Source: Rhodopirellula sp. SM50
Lineage (GTDB): Bacteria; Planctomycetota; Planctomycetia; Pirellulales; Pirellulaceae
Direction: 5' to 3'
Assembly (NCBI RefSeq): GCF_002289565.1
Contig: NZ_NTFY01000006.1
Span: 72,066-136,065 of the forward strand
DNA length: 64,000 bases
Position numbers and translations under genes: made by a program. Under the pieces are notes generated by a model, which searched no databases, was not told the origin of the DNA, and saw only the letters and a program-made list of their open reading frames with translations. Of the stretch, positions 33,044-40,690 are shown in pieces. How positions within the stretch are numbered: position 1 is the stretch's first letter; every line of letters starts with the position of its first letter.

Positions 33044-33790
33044 ATGTTCCATCGTTTGCTTGATCGCCGATCCGTTTGGTCATCGCTGATCGGCGTCATC
33101 GCGTTTTGCGGGTTTGGATGTTTGAGCGTTCAACCTTGCCCGGCGGACGTCGTCGCTTATTTGACGCCGTCACGGGCCGCCGCAGCGGAACGTTTTGAGA
33201 CCGACCTGGTGTTTTCCGGTACCGTCGATGCGATCGGCGACATCGTCGAATGGATCAATTTGGACGTCGTCAAAAGCACCATCAATGCTGTCCCGCTGAC
33301 CGATTACGGTCGGGTCCGATTCGATGCGACTGCCCGGTTCGCGTCCTGGTTCGACGGACAGCAGTTCGGGAGCGGTTCACCGGGTTTCGAATCGCAAATT
33401 GTGTTGGAGTCCTTTCTGCCGGACCCGCCGGTTCCGTTCGAGATCACCAACACCGACGCGTTTGAAATCGGCACGCTGACCTTTGATTACAGCGGGCTCG
33501 GCTTACAACCCGGTGACACGATCAGCTTGGACATTTTCGGCGGTAGCGACGGCTCATCGACCCGGACGACATCGGTCGCGATCCGCCCGTCGGGTGCTCA
33601 ACAGACGATCCTGGTCAATCCAGTTTATTCCTCGCCGCTGGGATCGGAGACGAGTGTCTTCACGATCCCGACCGCGATCCCGGAACCCAGTGCCGCACTG
33701 TTCTTGTCATTGACCCTGCTGGGCGTTTGCGTGCGTCGATCTCGCCGTGCCCCGACCGAAAAAGGGTCAGGAGCCTTTTTGGAAGAATAG
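33044..33790 (+). CDS. PEP-CTERM sorting-domain protein
   Basis: 248 residues from the ATG at 33,044, chosen because it directly precedes a signal peptide (WSSLIGVIAFCGFGCLS, cleavage near PADV). An in-frame upstream start at 32,972 would add 24 unlikely residues. The mature part is a strand-rich extracellular domain of unknown function. The C-terminus has the tripartite PEP-CTERM signal: PEP, a hydrophobic stretch (SAALFLSLTLLGVCV) and RRSRR. Such proteins are normally sorted by an exosortase, which is not in this window. The last 12 or so residues (PTEKGSGAFLEE) are encoded by a dispersed repeat that seems to have inserted into the 3' end, extending the usual terminus. Confidence 0.8.
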   Translation: MFHRLLDRRSVWSSLIGVIAFCGFGCLSVQPCPADVVAYLTPSRAAAAERFETDLVFSGTVDAIGDIVEWINLDVVKSTINAVPLTDYGRVRFDATARFASWFDGQQFGSGSPGFESQIVLESFLPDPPVPFEITNTDAFEIGTLTFDYSGLGLQPGDTISLDIFGGSDGSSTRTTSVAIRPSGAQQTILVNPVYSSPLGSETSVFTIPTAIPEPSAALFLSLTLLGVCVRRSRRAPTEKGSGAFLEE

Positions 33791-33829
33791 CCGACCGAAA
33801 AAGGGTCAGGAGCCTTTTTGGAAGAATAG
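33752..33829 (+). repeat. 39-bp tandem duplication spanning a gene's 3' end
   Basis: Two consecutive 39-bp copies (33,752-33,790 and 33,791-33,829) with identical sequence, each containing GGGTCAGGAGCC between A and T runs. The first copy supplies the last codons and the TAG of the PEP-CTERM gene, and the second lies just after it. Confidence 0.95.
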
Positions 33830-33901
33830 GCAAACATCAGCTTCCCATTTTACCAAAAAAGCTCCTGACCCTTTTTTAGTGGTTGACCCTTTTTTAGTGG
33901 T
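33798..33901. repeat. Inverted repeat (possible bidirectional terminator) plus 18-bp tandem
   Basis: Bases 33,798-33,821 pair with 33,853-33,877 as a nearly perfect 24-bp inverted repeat (core GGGTCAGGAGC, flanked by A and T runs), with a 31-base loop. In either direction the stem ends in a T-run, so it could terminate transcription from the PEP-CTERM gene. Directly behind it an 18-bp unit (TGACCC, six Ts, AGTGGT) is tandemly duplicated at 33,866-33,901. The rest of the interval up to 34,095 holds nothing I can assign. Confidence 0.7.
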
Positions 33902-34095
33902 CGGCTGAGGGAGCTTCGATTGACTGTTTCGTTCGGTTTCCGCGTTTGGGGCGGCGTGGGCATTCTGTGAAGTTGTAGGGGCGATGGCGGGAATCCGCCA
34001 GTTGAGGTGTGATAGACTGTCTGGCAATGAGTCACATCTGTCGACGCGACTCGTTCCCCGCCTACCAGCCTCCCCCCACCGCGCCAGGCTCCTCC

Positions 34096-35760
34096 ATGAC
34101 TCGCTCGCGCGTCATTGTGATCATCGGAATTGTCATCGGCAGCATGGCAACCCACTCACACACGCTCCAGGCCAGCGACTCGCTGCATGTCCAGATCGAT
34201 GCCCTGATTTCGACGCATCCCGATTTCAAAAAACCGGCCGCGATCACCGACGACGCGTCTTTTCTGCGACGAGTCACTTTAGATCTGGCGGGCACCATTC
34301 CGACCGCCGACGAAGTGCGTGAGTTTCTTGCGGATTCGGCACCCGACAAGCGGACCAAACTCGTCGACCGCCTGCTCGGTTCACCGCAATACGCGCGGCG
34401 GATGCAATACGTGTTCGATACCATGTTGATGGAACGTCGACCGAATAAACACGTCACCGCTGAGCAATGGCACGCGTATCTGAAGGATTCGTTTTTGCAA
34501 AACAAGTCCTGGCGACAGCTTTCTCAGGAACTGTTGTCGGCCGATGGAACGGACGAACAATCGCGTGCCGCCGCCAGATTTCTGCTGGATCGCGAATTGA
34601 ATGTCGACCAGGTAACACGCGACATCGGACGCATCTTCTTGGGCAGGGATCTGGAGTGCGCCCAATGCCATGACCATCCGGCGATCGACGACTACCTGCA
34701 GCGTCATTACTACGGTCTGGCCGCGTTCATCAAGCGGAGCTATCTGGTCAAAGATCCCAAAACAAAAAAATCGTCGATCGGTGAAAAAGCAGAAGGCGAT
34801 GTTGAGTTCACATCGGTGTTCACCTCGGAAACGGACCAGACGCCGCCGCGAATGTTGGACGCACCTCCCATCATCGACCCGCCTTCACGCGGACAGCTTT
34901 ACACGGTCAAGCCCGAGAAAAATGTACGGGCGGTTCCGGTCTACAGCCGACGTCTCCAACTCGCCAAATCGTTGACGGACGATGCCAACCGAGCGTTTCG
35001 AGAAAACATTGCAAACCGAATGTGGGCGTTGATGATGGGGCGTGGACTGGTTGATCCCGTGGACATGTGGCACGCCCAGAACCCGCCGTCACATCCAGAA
35101 CTGCTCAATCTGCTCGCCGATTCGCTGTTGGAACACGACTACGATCTGCGGTACTTGCTTCGCGAACTCGCTCTGACGGACACCTATCAACGCAGCAGCC
35201 GACGGGACGCACTGGATCATGACGCAAACTCGAACCGAGCAACTGACTTCTCGGTCGCGTTGCTCAAACCGCTTTCGCCCGAGCAACTGGCATTGTCGAT
35301 GATGCGTGCGACAGGCGTTGCCGAGCAGCAGTTGGCCGTCGCGATTTCCAAGCAAGAAAAGACCGAAGATCCACAGTTGGCGCTTGATCCGATCTGGCAA
35401 GAAGAAGCACTGAACAAGTCGCTGGCAAGTGACACGAAGGTGTTTGTTAACATCTTTGGTTTTGAAGGAGTTCAGAACACAGCGTTTGACGCGTCGGCAG
35501 ATCAAGCTCTGTTTCTTCGCAATGGCGCGCTGGTTCAACGTTGGGTGGCGCAAAAGAATGGGCTGTCGGATCGCCTGAATGCACTCGATAACGACGCGAT
35601 TGCCGAAGAGCTGTACGTGTCGGTTTTCTCGCGACTTCCCGACGCGGATGAAACCATGTTTATCGACGAGATGCTCGACGCGACCACCGACCGCAAAGCG
35701 GATCTCCAGCAATTGGTATGGGCAGCGCTCGTTTCCACCGAGTTTCGATTCAACCACTAA
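34096..35760 (+). CDS. DUF1549/DUF1553 domain-containing secreted protein
   Basis: 554 residues from the ATG at 34,096, chosen because it opens a signal peptide (SRVIVIIGIVIGSMATHS). The DUF1549 half has DASFLRRVTLDLAGTIPT, LLGSPQYARRMQYVFD and the CxxCH motif of CAQCHDHPAID. The DUF1553 half has FRENIANRMWALMMGRGLVDP and HDYDLRYLLRELALTDTYQRS. Many family members also carry an N-terminal cytochrome-like (PSCyt) domain and exceed 700 residues; this one lacks it. It is the first gene of a tight operon with the DUF1501 gene 27 bp downstream. The family is abundant in planctomycetes and usually neighbours DUF1501 proteins; its biochemical role is not established. Confidence 0.9.
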   Translation: MTRSRVIVIIGIVIGSMATHSHTLQASDSLHVQIDALISTHPDFKKPAAITDDASFLRRVTLDLAGTIPTADEVREFLADSAPDKRTKLVDRLLGSPQYARRMQYVFDTMLMERRPNKHVTAEQWHAYLKDSFLQNKSWRQLSQELLSADGTDEQSRAAARFLLDRELNVDQVTRDIGRIFLGRDLECAQCHDHPAIDDYLQRHYYGLAAFIKRSYLVKDPKTKKSSIGEKAEGDVEFTSVFTSETDQTPPRMLDAPPIIDPPSRGQLYTVKPEKNVRAVPVYSRRLQLAKSLTDDANRAFRENIANRMWALMMGRGLVDPVDMWHAQNPPSHPELLNLLADSLLEHDYDLRYLLRELALTDTYQRSSRRDALDHDANSNRATDFSVALLKPLSPEQLALSMMRATGVAEQQLAVAISKQEKTEDPQLALDPIWQEEALNKSLASDTKVFVNIFGFEGVQNTAFDASADQALFLRNGALVQRWVAQKNGLSDRLNALDNDAIAEELYVSVFSRLPDADETMFIDEMLDATTDRKADLQQLVWAALVSTEFRFNH

Positions 35761-35787
35761 CCGTTCAAGTTTCGACGGAGAACATCC

Positions 35788-37047
35788 ATGCGACGAAATC
35801 AAGACTGCAACGGCATCGATCACTTGATCGCTCGGCGAGGCTTTTTGTGGGGCTCCGCCGCCGGTGCGATCGGGTTGGGGGCGCTCTCCAGTCCCTTGAA
35901 CGCCGCCCGCCTTCAGCAGCAACAAAAGCGGGTGTTGCAGATCTATCTGCAAGGCGGGGTGAGTCAATTGGAATCCTGGGATCCCAAGCCGGGCACGCAG
36001 TACGGTGGCCCGTTCCAAGCAATCCCGACGTCGGTTCCCGGCATCCACATCTCCGAATTACTGCCGCACACGGCCAGTCGGATGCACTTGCTTTCGCTGG
36101 TCCGGAGCATCAATTCGAAGATCGGCGATCACCGACAGGGCATGCTGTTTATGGAAAAGGGACGGCGCGCCGGCGACTATCCCTACTTCGGTTCGGTTGT
36201 CTCAAAATATCTGGCTCCCGCCGATGCCGAACTGCCCGGCTACATTCACATCAGCAAACGCGGCATCGTTGATTCGACGGCTGCGTTCTTGGGGGCTCGC
36301 CACGCCGAACTGAAACTGTTGGGCGATCAGGCACCGGCAAACCTCGCCTCTCCCAACACGATCGACGAAACGGCTGATGAGGCTCGCCAACGGCTGCGTG
36401 TTCAATTTGACCGCCGGTTCTCACAGCAACGTTCACGTGCGCTGACGGATGTCTACAACAGTTCGTTCGAACAAGCTGAGAAGCTGATGAAACGCAAGGC
36501 GATGTTTGAGGGCGATGTCAGCGAACACGACCTGGACCGTTACGGGCGCCACGACTTTGGTCGTCATTGCATTCTCGCGCGTGACTTACTGGAGAACGGG
36601 GCGACGTGCGTTAAAGTCACGCATCATGGTTACGATACGCACGCCGAGAATTTTAATTTCCACCTGGAGCAACTCGGTGAGTTCGACAAAACGTTTGCGA
36701 TGCTGCTCGACGACATCCACGATCGCGGAATGCTGGACAGTACATTGGTGATCGTCTATTCCGAGATGGGACGCACGCCGAAAATCAATACGAAATACGG
36801 TCGTGATCATTGGGGGACGGCGTGGTCCGTTGCGATGGGCGGCTGCGGCATTCAGTCCGCTGCCGTGATTGGCAAAACCAACGACGAGGGGACTGAGGTC
36901 GTCGAACGCGAAGTCGACGGCGGACATCTGTTTCACACGTATCTGTCTGCGCTCGGGCTTGATTCCACGACGGACCACGATGTTGCCGGAAAATCAATTC
37001 CGATCGGCGACCCCGCCGCCGCGCCGATTGAGGAGCTGTTGGCATGA
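35788..37047 (+). CDS. DUF1501 domain-containing protein (Tat-exported)
   Basis: 419 residues. The N-terminus reads ARRGFLWGSAAGAIGLGALS, a Tat-type signal. Next comes VLQIYLQGGVSQLESWDPKP, the start of the DUF1501 fold, which is related to the alkaline phosphatase/sulfatase superfamily. Further family motifs include HLLSLVRSINSKIGDHRQGMLF, GDYPYFGSVVSKYL and VIVYSEMGRTPKIN followed by GRDHWG. It overlaps the WD40 gene by 4 bp (ATGA), so the two are translationally coupled. It very probably works in the cell envelope together with the DUF1549/1553 protein; the substrate is unknown. Confidence 0.92.
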   Translation: MRRNQDCNGIDHLIARRGFLWGSAAGAIGLGALSSPLNAARLQQQQKRVLQIYLQGGVSQLESWDPKPGTQYGGPFQAIPTSVPGIHISELLPHTASRMHLLSLVRSINSKIGDHRQGMLFMEKGRRAGDYPYFGSVVSKYLAPADAELPGYIHISKRGIVDSTAAFLGARHAELKLLGDQAPANLASPNTIDETADEARQRLRVQFDRRFSQQRSRALTDVYNSSFEQAEKLMKRKAMFEGDVSEHDLDRYGRHDFGRHCILARDLLENGATCVKVTHHGYDTHAENFNFHLEQLGEFDKTFAMLLDDIHDRGMLDSTLVIVYSEMGRTPKINTKYGRDHWGTAWSVAMGGCGIQSAAVIGKTNDEGTEVVEREVDGGHLFHTYLSALGLDSTTDHDVAGKSIPIGDPAAAPIEELLA

Positions 37048-38081
37048 ATTCAAACGCAACCATCGATCCGGTTCAGACGCACCTCATCAGCGAACTGAAG
37101 CATTCCCGGCCACTGACCACGCTCCGCGTCGATCCGGCGTCTCGCTATGTCGCCGCGGGCGCGCAAGACCTGGATGTTCAACTCTGGGATCTTGAGGACG
37201 GCAGACTCAGAACGCTGAGTGGGCATCAAAGCTGGGTTCGATCCATCGATTTTTCAGCCGACTCGAAACAGCTCTACACGGCTTGCTGGGGCGGAGTCGT
37301 CAACATTTGGGACCTCACCCAGGACGCTCCTGCGATCATCCGCAGCATCCCCGCTCATCAGGGCGCCGCCCGCTGGGTGCGAGTCAGCCCCGACGGCACG
37401 CGTCTGGCGACGTGCGGCAACGACTTGCTCGTCAGACTGTGGAACATTGAAACCGGAGAGCAATTGCTGGAACTCAAAGGGCACGAGCGACATGTCTACG
37501 GTGTCGACTTTCACCCCGACGGCGGGCACTTGGTTTCTCAAGATCTGATGGGCGCCATCTTGATTTGGGATCTGAAAACGGGTGAGCAGCAACGCAAAAT
37601 CAATGCCGGCATGATGACGGGCTACGACAAAAAATTTGCGGCGGATATGGGCGGCGCACGAGACATGCAATTCAATGCCTGCGGAAGCCGATGGGCCAGC
37701 GCGGGGATCACCAAGGTGGTGAACTCGTTCGCCGGGATTCAAGATCCGATCATCGTGGTCTTCGACTGGGAAACCGGTGAAGCGACGCGGCAACTTCGAG
37801 CGGCCGAAAATTTTAAAGGAGTCGCATGGGCGGTACGGTTTCATCCCCAAGGCTTCCTGGTCGGCGGCGGTGCGGACAAATCAGGCAAAGGCGAGCTTTG
37901 GTTTTACAACGATGACAGTGACGAAGCATTTCACACCTTCAAAATGAAAAGCGCAGCCCGCGGCGTGGATCTTGTCGGAGCCGACCGATTGGCCGTCGCC
38001 CATGCCGACGGCCACGTCCGGCTGTACCAGATGACCGCCGAAGCCCCCGAGCCGGACGAAGCAACTGAGGTCGACGCGTAG
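37044..38081 (+). CDS. WD40 repeat protein
   Basis: 345 residues of WD40 blades: AAGAQDLDVQLWDLEDGR, VNIWDLTQDAP, LVRLWNIETGEQ, AILIWDLKTGEQ, IIVVFDWETGEA and ELWFYNDDSD, each after a GH or H about 25 residues earlier. About six or seven blades fit one propeller. No signal peptide is visible, so it is likely cytoplasmic unless exported with a partner. It is the third gene of the operon and starts inside the stop of the DUF1501 gene. The trio is a recurrent planctomycete arrangement. WD40 proteins are scaffolds, and nothing here points to a catalytic activity. Confidence 0.9.
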   Translation: MNSNATIDPVQTHLISELKHSRPLTTLRVDPASRYVAAGAQDLDVQLWDLEDGRLRTLSGHQSWVRSIDFSADSKQLYTACWGGVVNIWDLTQDAPAIIRSIPAHQGAARWVRVSPDGTRLATCGNDLLVRLWNIETGEQLLELKGHERHVYGVDFHPDGGHLVSQDLMGAILIWDLKTGEQQRKINAGMMTGYDKKFAADMGGARDMQFNACGSRWASAGITKVVNSFAGIQDPIIVVFDWETGEATRQLRAAENFKGVAWAVRFHPQGFLVGGGADKSGKGELWFYNDDSDEAFHTFKMKSAARGVDLVGADRLAVAHADGHVRLYQMTAEAPEPDEATEVDA

Positions 38082-38395
38082 CGGGTGACAGTTGAGTTCT
38101 CTCGCCTCTTTAGAGGAAGAGACAAGCTGCGATAATGCCAGGCAGCGGGGAGAGCTAAATCCAATCCGTCGACGAGGCGCAATCCGATCGCTGGTCCGTG
38201 GCCACCTACCCCGAGATCATTCAACGAAACGGGTGCTCAACGACTTTTTCGTCGATGCGACAAACTCAGCGCCGTCTGGGCAGCATGACTAACCCTGCAG
38301 GGAGACGTAGAACGGGGTGGCGGGAGATATTCCGCAGTCCAACGGAGCAGTATGTGCTTTTTACCTCGGTCGGACCACCAATGATTATTCGTCCG

Positions 38396-38810
38396 CGCTG
38401 CTAGCCGACGCCTGACTGCCACGGCCCACTTCTTTTTTTGTGTCTTCTCGCGTTTTTTGTGGCAATTGATCTGCGGCGGTTTGACTGGTGCGCTGACGTA
38501 CTTGCTGGAAGGGGCTCACGCAAAGTCGCCAAGCCGCAAAGATTAGAACTCATTCCTTTGCGGCTTAGCGTCTTTGCGTGATCCTTGTTTCGCGTGGGCC
38601 ACACTCACGCCACACTTGATACGCTCGCACTGCGCCCACCGGATTTCATCGAACCTCCGTTTCCGAAGATTCGCATTTGATGTCACGGTTCGATAGATGC
38701 GCGGTCGACCAAGACAAACCGACGCCTGAAGTGCCGACCGCTGATTGGGATGCCGAATTTCCCTTCGCGATTCCGATCGGGTACATTGGCCGCGAGCGAC
38801 GATGGCTCAA
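38396..38810 (+). repeat. Duplicated intergenic block, copy 1
   Basis: Starts GCTGCTAGCCGACGCCTGAC and shares with copy 2 (40,086-40,690) a string of segments in the same order: a stretch around TGTGTCTTCTCGCG, one around CATCGAACCTCCGTTTCC, one around GATGTCACGGTTCGAT, and one ending GTACATTGGCCG. It differs by carrying a hairpin insert at 38,516-38,581. It ends just before the first attC-like site. Confidence 0.85.
38516..38581. repeat. 66-bp hairpin element (MITE/REP-like)
   Basis: 26-bp arms starting TCACGCAAAG and ending CTTTGCGTGA, with two mismatches, around a 14-base loop. It is absent from copy 2 of the duplicated block, so it behaves like an insertion. No protein is encoded. Confidence 0.85.
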
Positions 38811-38829
38811 GCTGTCGTCGCGGCCGACC

Positions 38830-38922
38830 GCGCGAACTATGTGGTGCACCGCAGTCGGCGAGTTGAGTTCGTTTTTGAGTTCAGGTCGATCGCGCCGACG
38901 CGGTGACCACCGCCGTTCGCCG
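38830..38922 (+). other. attC-like recombination site 1
   Basis: Outer boxes GCGAAC (38,832) and GTTCGC (38,915) enclose an 18-bp stem. The 5' arm 38,841-38,860 pairs with the 3' arm 38,893-38,910 except for two bulged bases, G at 38,846 and A at 38,853. The loop is 32 bases. The order outer box - asymmetric inner arm - variable loop - inner arm - outer GTT box is that of integron attC sites, where extrahelical bases sit in the 5' arm of the top strand. The outer boxes deviate from the canonical RYYYAAC/GTTRRRY. Confidence 0.6.
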
Positions 38923-38998
38923 ACAGGGGTTGGCATTGATTGCCTCCCCTTCGGCCGCACGCTAGAATGTCAACCGACACTTAACGGCGAGCGAAAAA

Positions 38999-39208
38999 AT
39001 GCAAAGTGAACCAGAAACCGTAAAACAAGCCGCTTCGTCCATTCTTCAGGGTCTTCCTGACGACGTAACGTGGGAGCGTGTGCAGTATCACCTTTTTGTC
39101 CGTCAACAAGTCGAACTTGGGTTGGCAGACGCTGAGGCTGGGCGGCTTCTTGAAACGTCAGATGTTCGCAAACGGCTGGATGCGGCTAAAGCGAATGCAT
39201 CCAAATGA
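38999..39208 (+). CDS. Antitoxin of a ParE/RelE-type toxin-antitoxin pair
   Basis: 69 residues, acidic and helical. The core ILQGLPDDVTWERVQYHLFVRQQVELGLADAEAGR matches a small antitoxin family (LPDDxTWxDxxYxLYVRxxIExGLxDxExGR) usually encoded just before a RelE/ParE toxin. The C-terminal ETSDVRKRLDAAKA is the likely toxin-binding tail. It overlaps the toxin gene by 4 bp (ATGA). It lies between two attC-like sites, and toxin-antitoxin pairs are common cargo of integron cassettes. Base composition reads less GC-rich than the chromosome around it. Confidence 0.85.
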   Translation: MQSEPETVKQAASSILQGLPDDVTWERVQYHLFVRQQVELGLADAEAGRLLETSDVRKRLDAAKANASK

Positions 39209-39537
39209 AGCTCCGCTGGACCGAAAGGGCGACGGATCAATTGATTGGTGTCCACGACTACATTGCTCAATCCTCTCCAGAGTTCGCTTCTGCGGTTGCC
39301 GAACGAATTTTCGCTCGCCCTGAGCCACAACTCATCGATTTCCCGTACTCCGGATCCGTTGTTCCCGAATACGGACGTAAAGACATTCGCGAAGTGTTCT
39401 CCGACTCATATCGCATCATACATCAAGTATTGCCCGATGAGGTTCGTATACTTGCTGTGATTCATGGATCGATGACCCTACCAACGTCTCCTCCATCAGA
39501 TGGCGAACCAGACGATGCACGTGAGCCGCCGAGTTGA
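39205..39537 (+). CDS. ParE/RelE-family toxin
   Basis: 110 residues. MKLRWTERATDQLIGVHDYIAQSSPEFASAVAERIF is the ParE-type N-terminal helical hairpin, with FPYSGSVVPEY, DIREVFSDSYRIIHQV and VRILAVIHGSM as later strands. ParE-type members usually have Arg four residues or fewer after the His in the last strand (HGxR); here it is HGSM, so activity may be reduced. The final 12 or so residues (DGEPDDAREPPS) are encoded by the 5' arm of attC-like site 2, so the natural end of the domain is probably near LPTS. The toxin acts on gyrase or the ribosome in family members; the target here cannot be told. Confidence 0.85.
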   Translation: MKLRWTERATDQLIGVHDYIAQSSPEFASAVAERIFARPEPQLIDFPYSGSVVPEYGRKDIREVFSDSYRIIHQVLPDEVRILAVIHGSMTLPTSPPSDGEPDDAREPPS

Positions 39538-39592
39538 GTTTATTGAAGTGGCGAGTCGTTCGCGGCGACCACGTGATCGCCACCGTTCTGCC
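39502..39592 (+). other. attC-like recombination site 2
   Basis: Outer boxes GGCGAAC (39,502) and GTTCTGCC (39,585). The inner 5' arm CGATGCACGTG (39,513) pairs with CACGTGATCG (39,570) except for a bulged G at 39,517, the same place as in sites 1 and 3. A second likely bulge is A at 39,524. The site overlaps the last codons of the toxin gene, the position an attC has relative to its cassette gene. Confidence 0.6.
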
Positions 39593-39626
39593 GACACAAT
39601 AGAGACGGACAACCGCATCGATCGAA

Positions 39627-39974
39627 ATGTTGCCACTTGACGGAATAGACGACGTAAATCCGTACCAGAACACCGGCGGCACTCCTACCACCGAATCTGA
39701 TTCTGGATGGAATCATAAATTGCTCTGGCTCATACCCTGGGCGTCTGGTGCTTGCTCTGTGCTTATTGCTGTCGCGATAGACCAAACGATCTATGTGGTG
39801 CCAGGGCCCGGAATTCTGTACTGGATTGGCGGACTTGTGGTCGCAATTTTTGCTTCGTTTCGTGTGGCTAATCGGTTCGCGACAAAACTCGGTTTCGCAG
39901 TCGGAGCAATTGTGTTGTCGGCGGCACAGATCCTATTCATCGGATACTATATAGCGCGGCCCTACATGGAATGA
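39627..39974 (+). CDS. Small membrane protein of unknown function
   Basis: 115 residues with three predicted membrane segments: LIPWASGACSVLIAVAI, GILYWIGGLVVAIFASF and LGFAVGAIVLSAAQILFIG. The short N-terminal tail carries DDVNPYQ, a motif common near the start of small planctomycete membrane proteins. It sits alone between attC-like sites 2 and 3, 34 bp after site 2, as a single-gene cassette would. Base composition is visibly lower in GC than the chromosomal genes. The function is not recognisable. Confidence 0.75.
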   Translation: MLPLDGIDDVNPYQNTGGTPTTESDSGWNHKLLWLIPWASGACSVLIAVAIDQTIYVVPGPGILYWIGGLVVAIFASFRVANRFATKLGFAVGAIVLSAAQILFIGYYIARPYME

Positions 39975-39998
39975 TCCGCGGGCACTGTCCGGAAGAGC

Positions 39999-40090
39999 GG
40001 CGAACGATTCCGATGCACGGGAGCGGCGAAGTCATTTTTTTGATATATGAAACTCTCTCGTCGCCGCCCCGTGATCGGTGCCGTTCACGC
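39999..40090 (+). other. attC-like recombination site 3
   Basis: Outer boxes GGCGAAC (39,999) and GTTCACGC (40,083). The 5' arm 40,012-40,029 pairs with 40,061-40,076 in a 16-bp stem interrupted only by bulged G 40,015 and A 40,022. As in site 1, six paired bases separate the two bulges. The site starts 25 bp after the membrane-protein stop codon. Confidence 0.6.
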
Positions 40091-40690
40091 TGCTAACCGA
40101 CGCCTGACGACAGCGTCCACTTCTTCTTTTGTGTCTTCTCGCGTTCTTTTGTGGCAATTGATTTGCTGTCGTTTGATCGTGCCCCGAAGCTCGCCCACCG
40201 GATGTCATCGAACCTCCGTTTCCTGGAATTCGCATTTGATGTCACGGTTCGATCGGTGCGCGGTCGACTCGGCCGACGAAGACAAACCGACGCTTGTCGA
40301 TTGCAACTGTTGATCGTGACATCGCTGACTCCGACGATTGGATTCGGGTATGCCGGCAGAGCGAAGTGTCTTAGGCCCGGAGGGCCGGTAGAGTGTCGGC
40401 CGGTGGCGTCAGCCACCGGGGTGGGTTCAAAAGAATACTCAAGGCCCAGCGGGCCGACACAATGCCCGGGCTTCGAGTGGACCGGGAGTTCCATTGTGCC
40501 GGCCTTCCAGGCCTCAGCAAATCCGTTCTTTCGATACCGGTGGCTGACACCACCGGCAAGCATTGTGCCAGCCCTCCGGGCTTCATCCCGACTCCACAAT
40601 GAAATTGGTGCAGCAAGGGGAGTGAAATTTCCCTCGATGATTCCAATCGAGTACATTGGCCGTCAGCGTTTTGGTGCGGTCGCCGTCTTG
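40086..40690 (+). repeat. Duplicated intergenic block, copy 2
   Basis: Begins GCTGCTAACCGACGCCTGAC at the right edge of attC-like site 3 and repeats the block at 38,396-38,810. It is longer because a palindromic repeat cluster (40,370-40,590) interrupts it near its end. It contains no plausible gene, although several random open frames cross it. Confidence 0.85.
40370..40590. repeat. REP-like palindromic repeat cluster
   Basis: Contains a perfect hairpin CCGGTGGCGTCAGCCACCGG (40,400-40,419), its relative at about 40,537-40,558, and several copies of short units resembling GCCCGG.GGGCCGGCACAATG in both orientations. Such GTCAGCCACCGG units are dispersed intergenic repeats in planctomycete genomes. 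It is inserted into copy 2 of the duplicated block. Confidence 0.85.

Larger units (their letters stand above)
38082..38829. other. Non-coding interval with repeats
   Basis: No frame here looks like a real protein. Bases 38,082-38,395 show nothing recognisable except a possibly decayed end of an attC-like site near 38,370-38,395. From 38,396 to 38,810 it is a copy of a block found again at 40,086, with a hairpin element inserted. Confidence 0.6.

Noticed and set aside
38092..38404. Two short plus-strand frames (66 and 68 codons) after the WD40 gene
   Set aside because: No start context, no family resemblance, overlapping each other in different frames; treated as non-coding.
39999..40090. 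attC-like site 3 as a simple transcription terminator for the membrane-protein gene
   Set aside because: A T-run does occur in the loop, but not after the stem, and the same bulge pattern is shared with two other sites; the recombination-site reading explains more.
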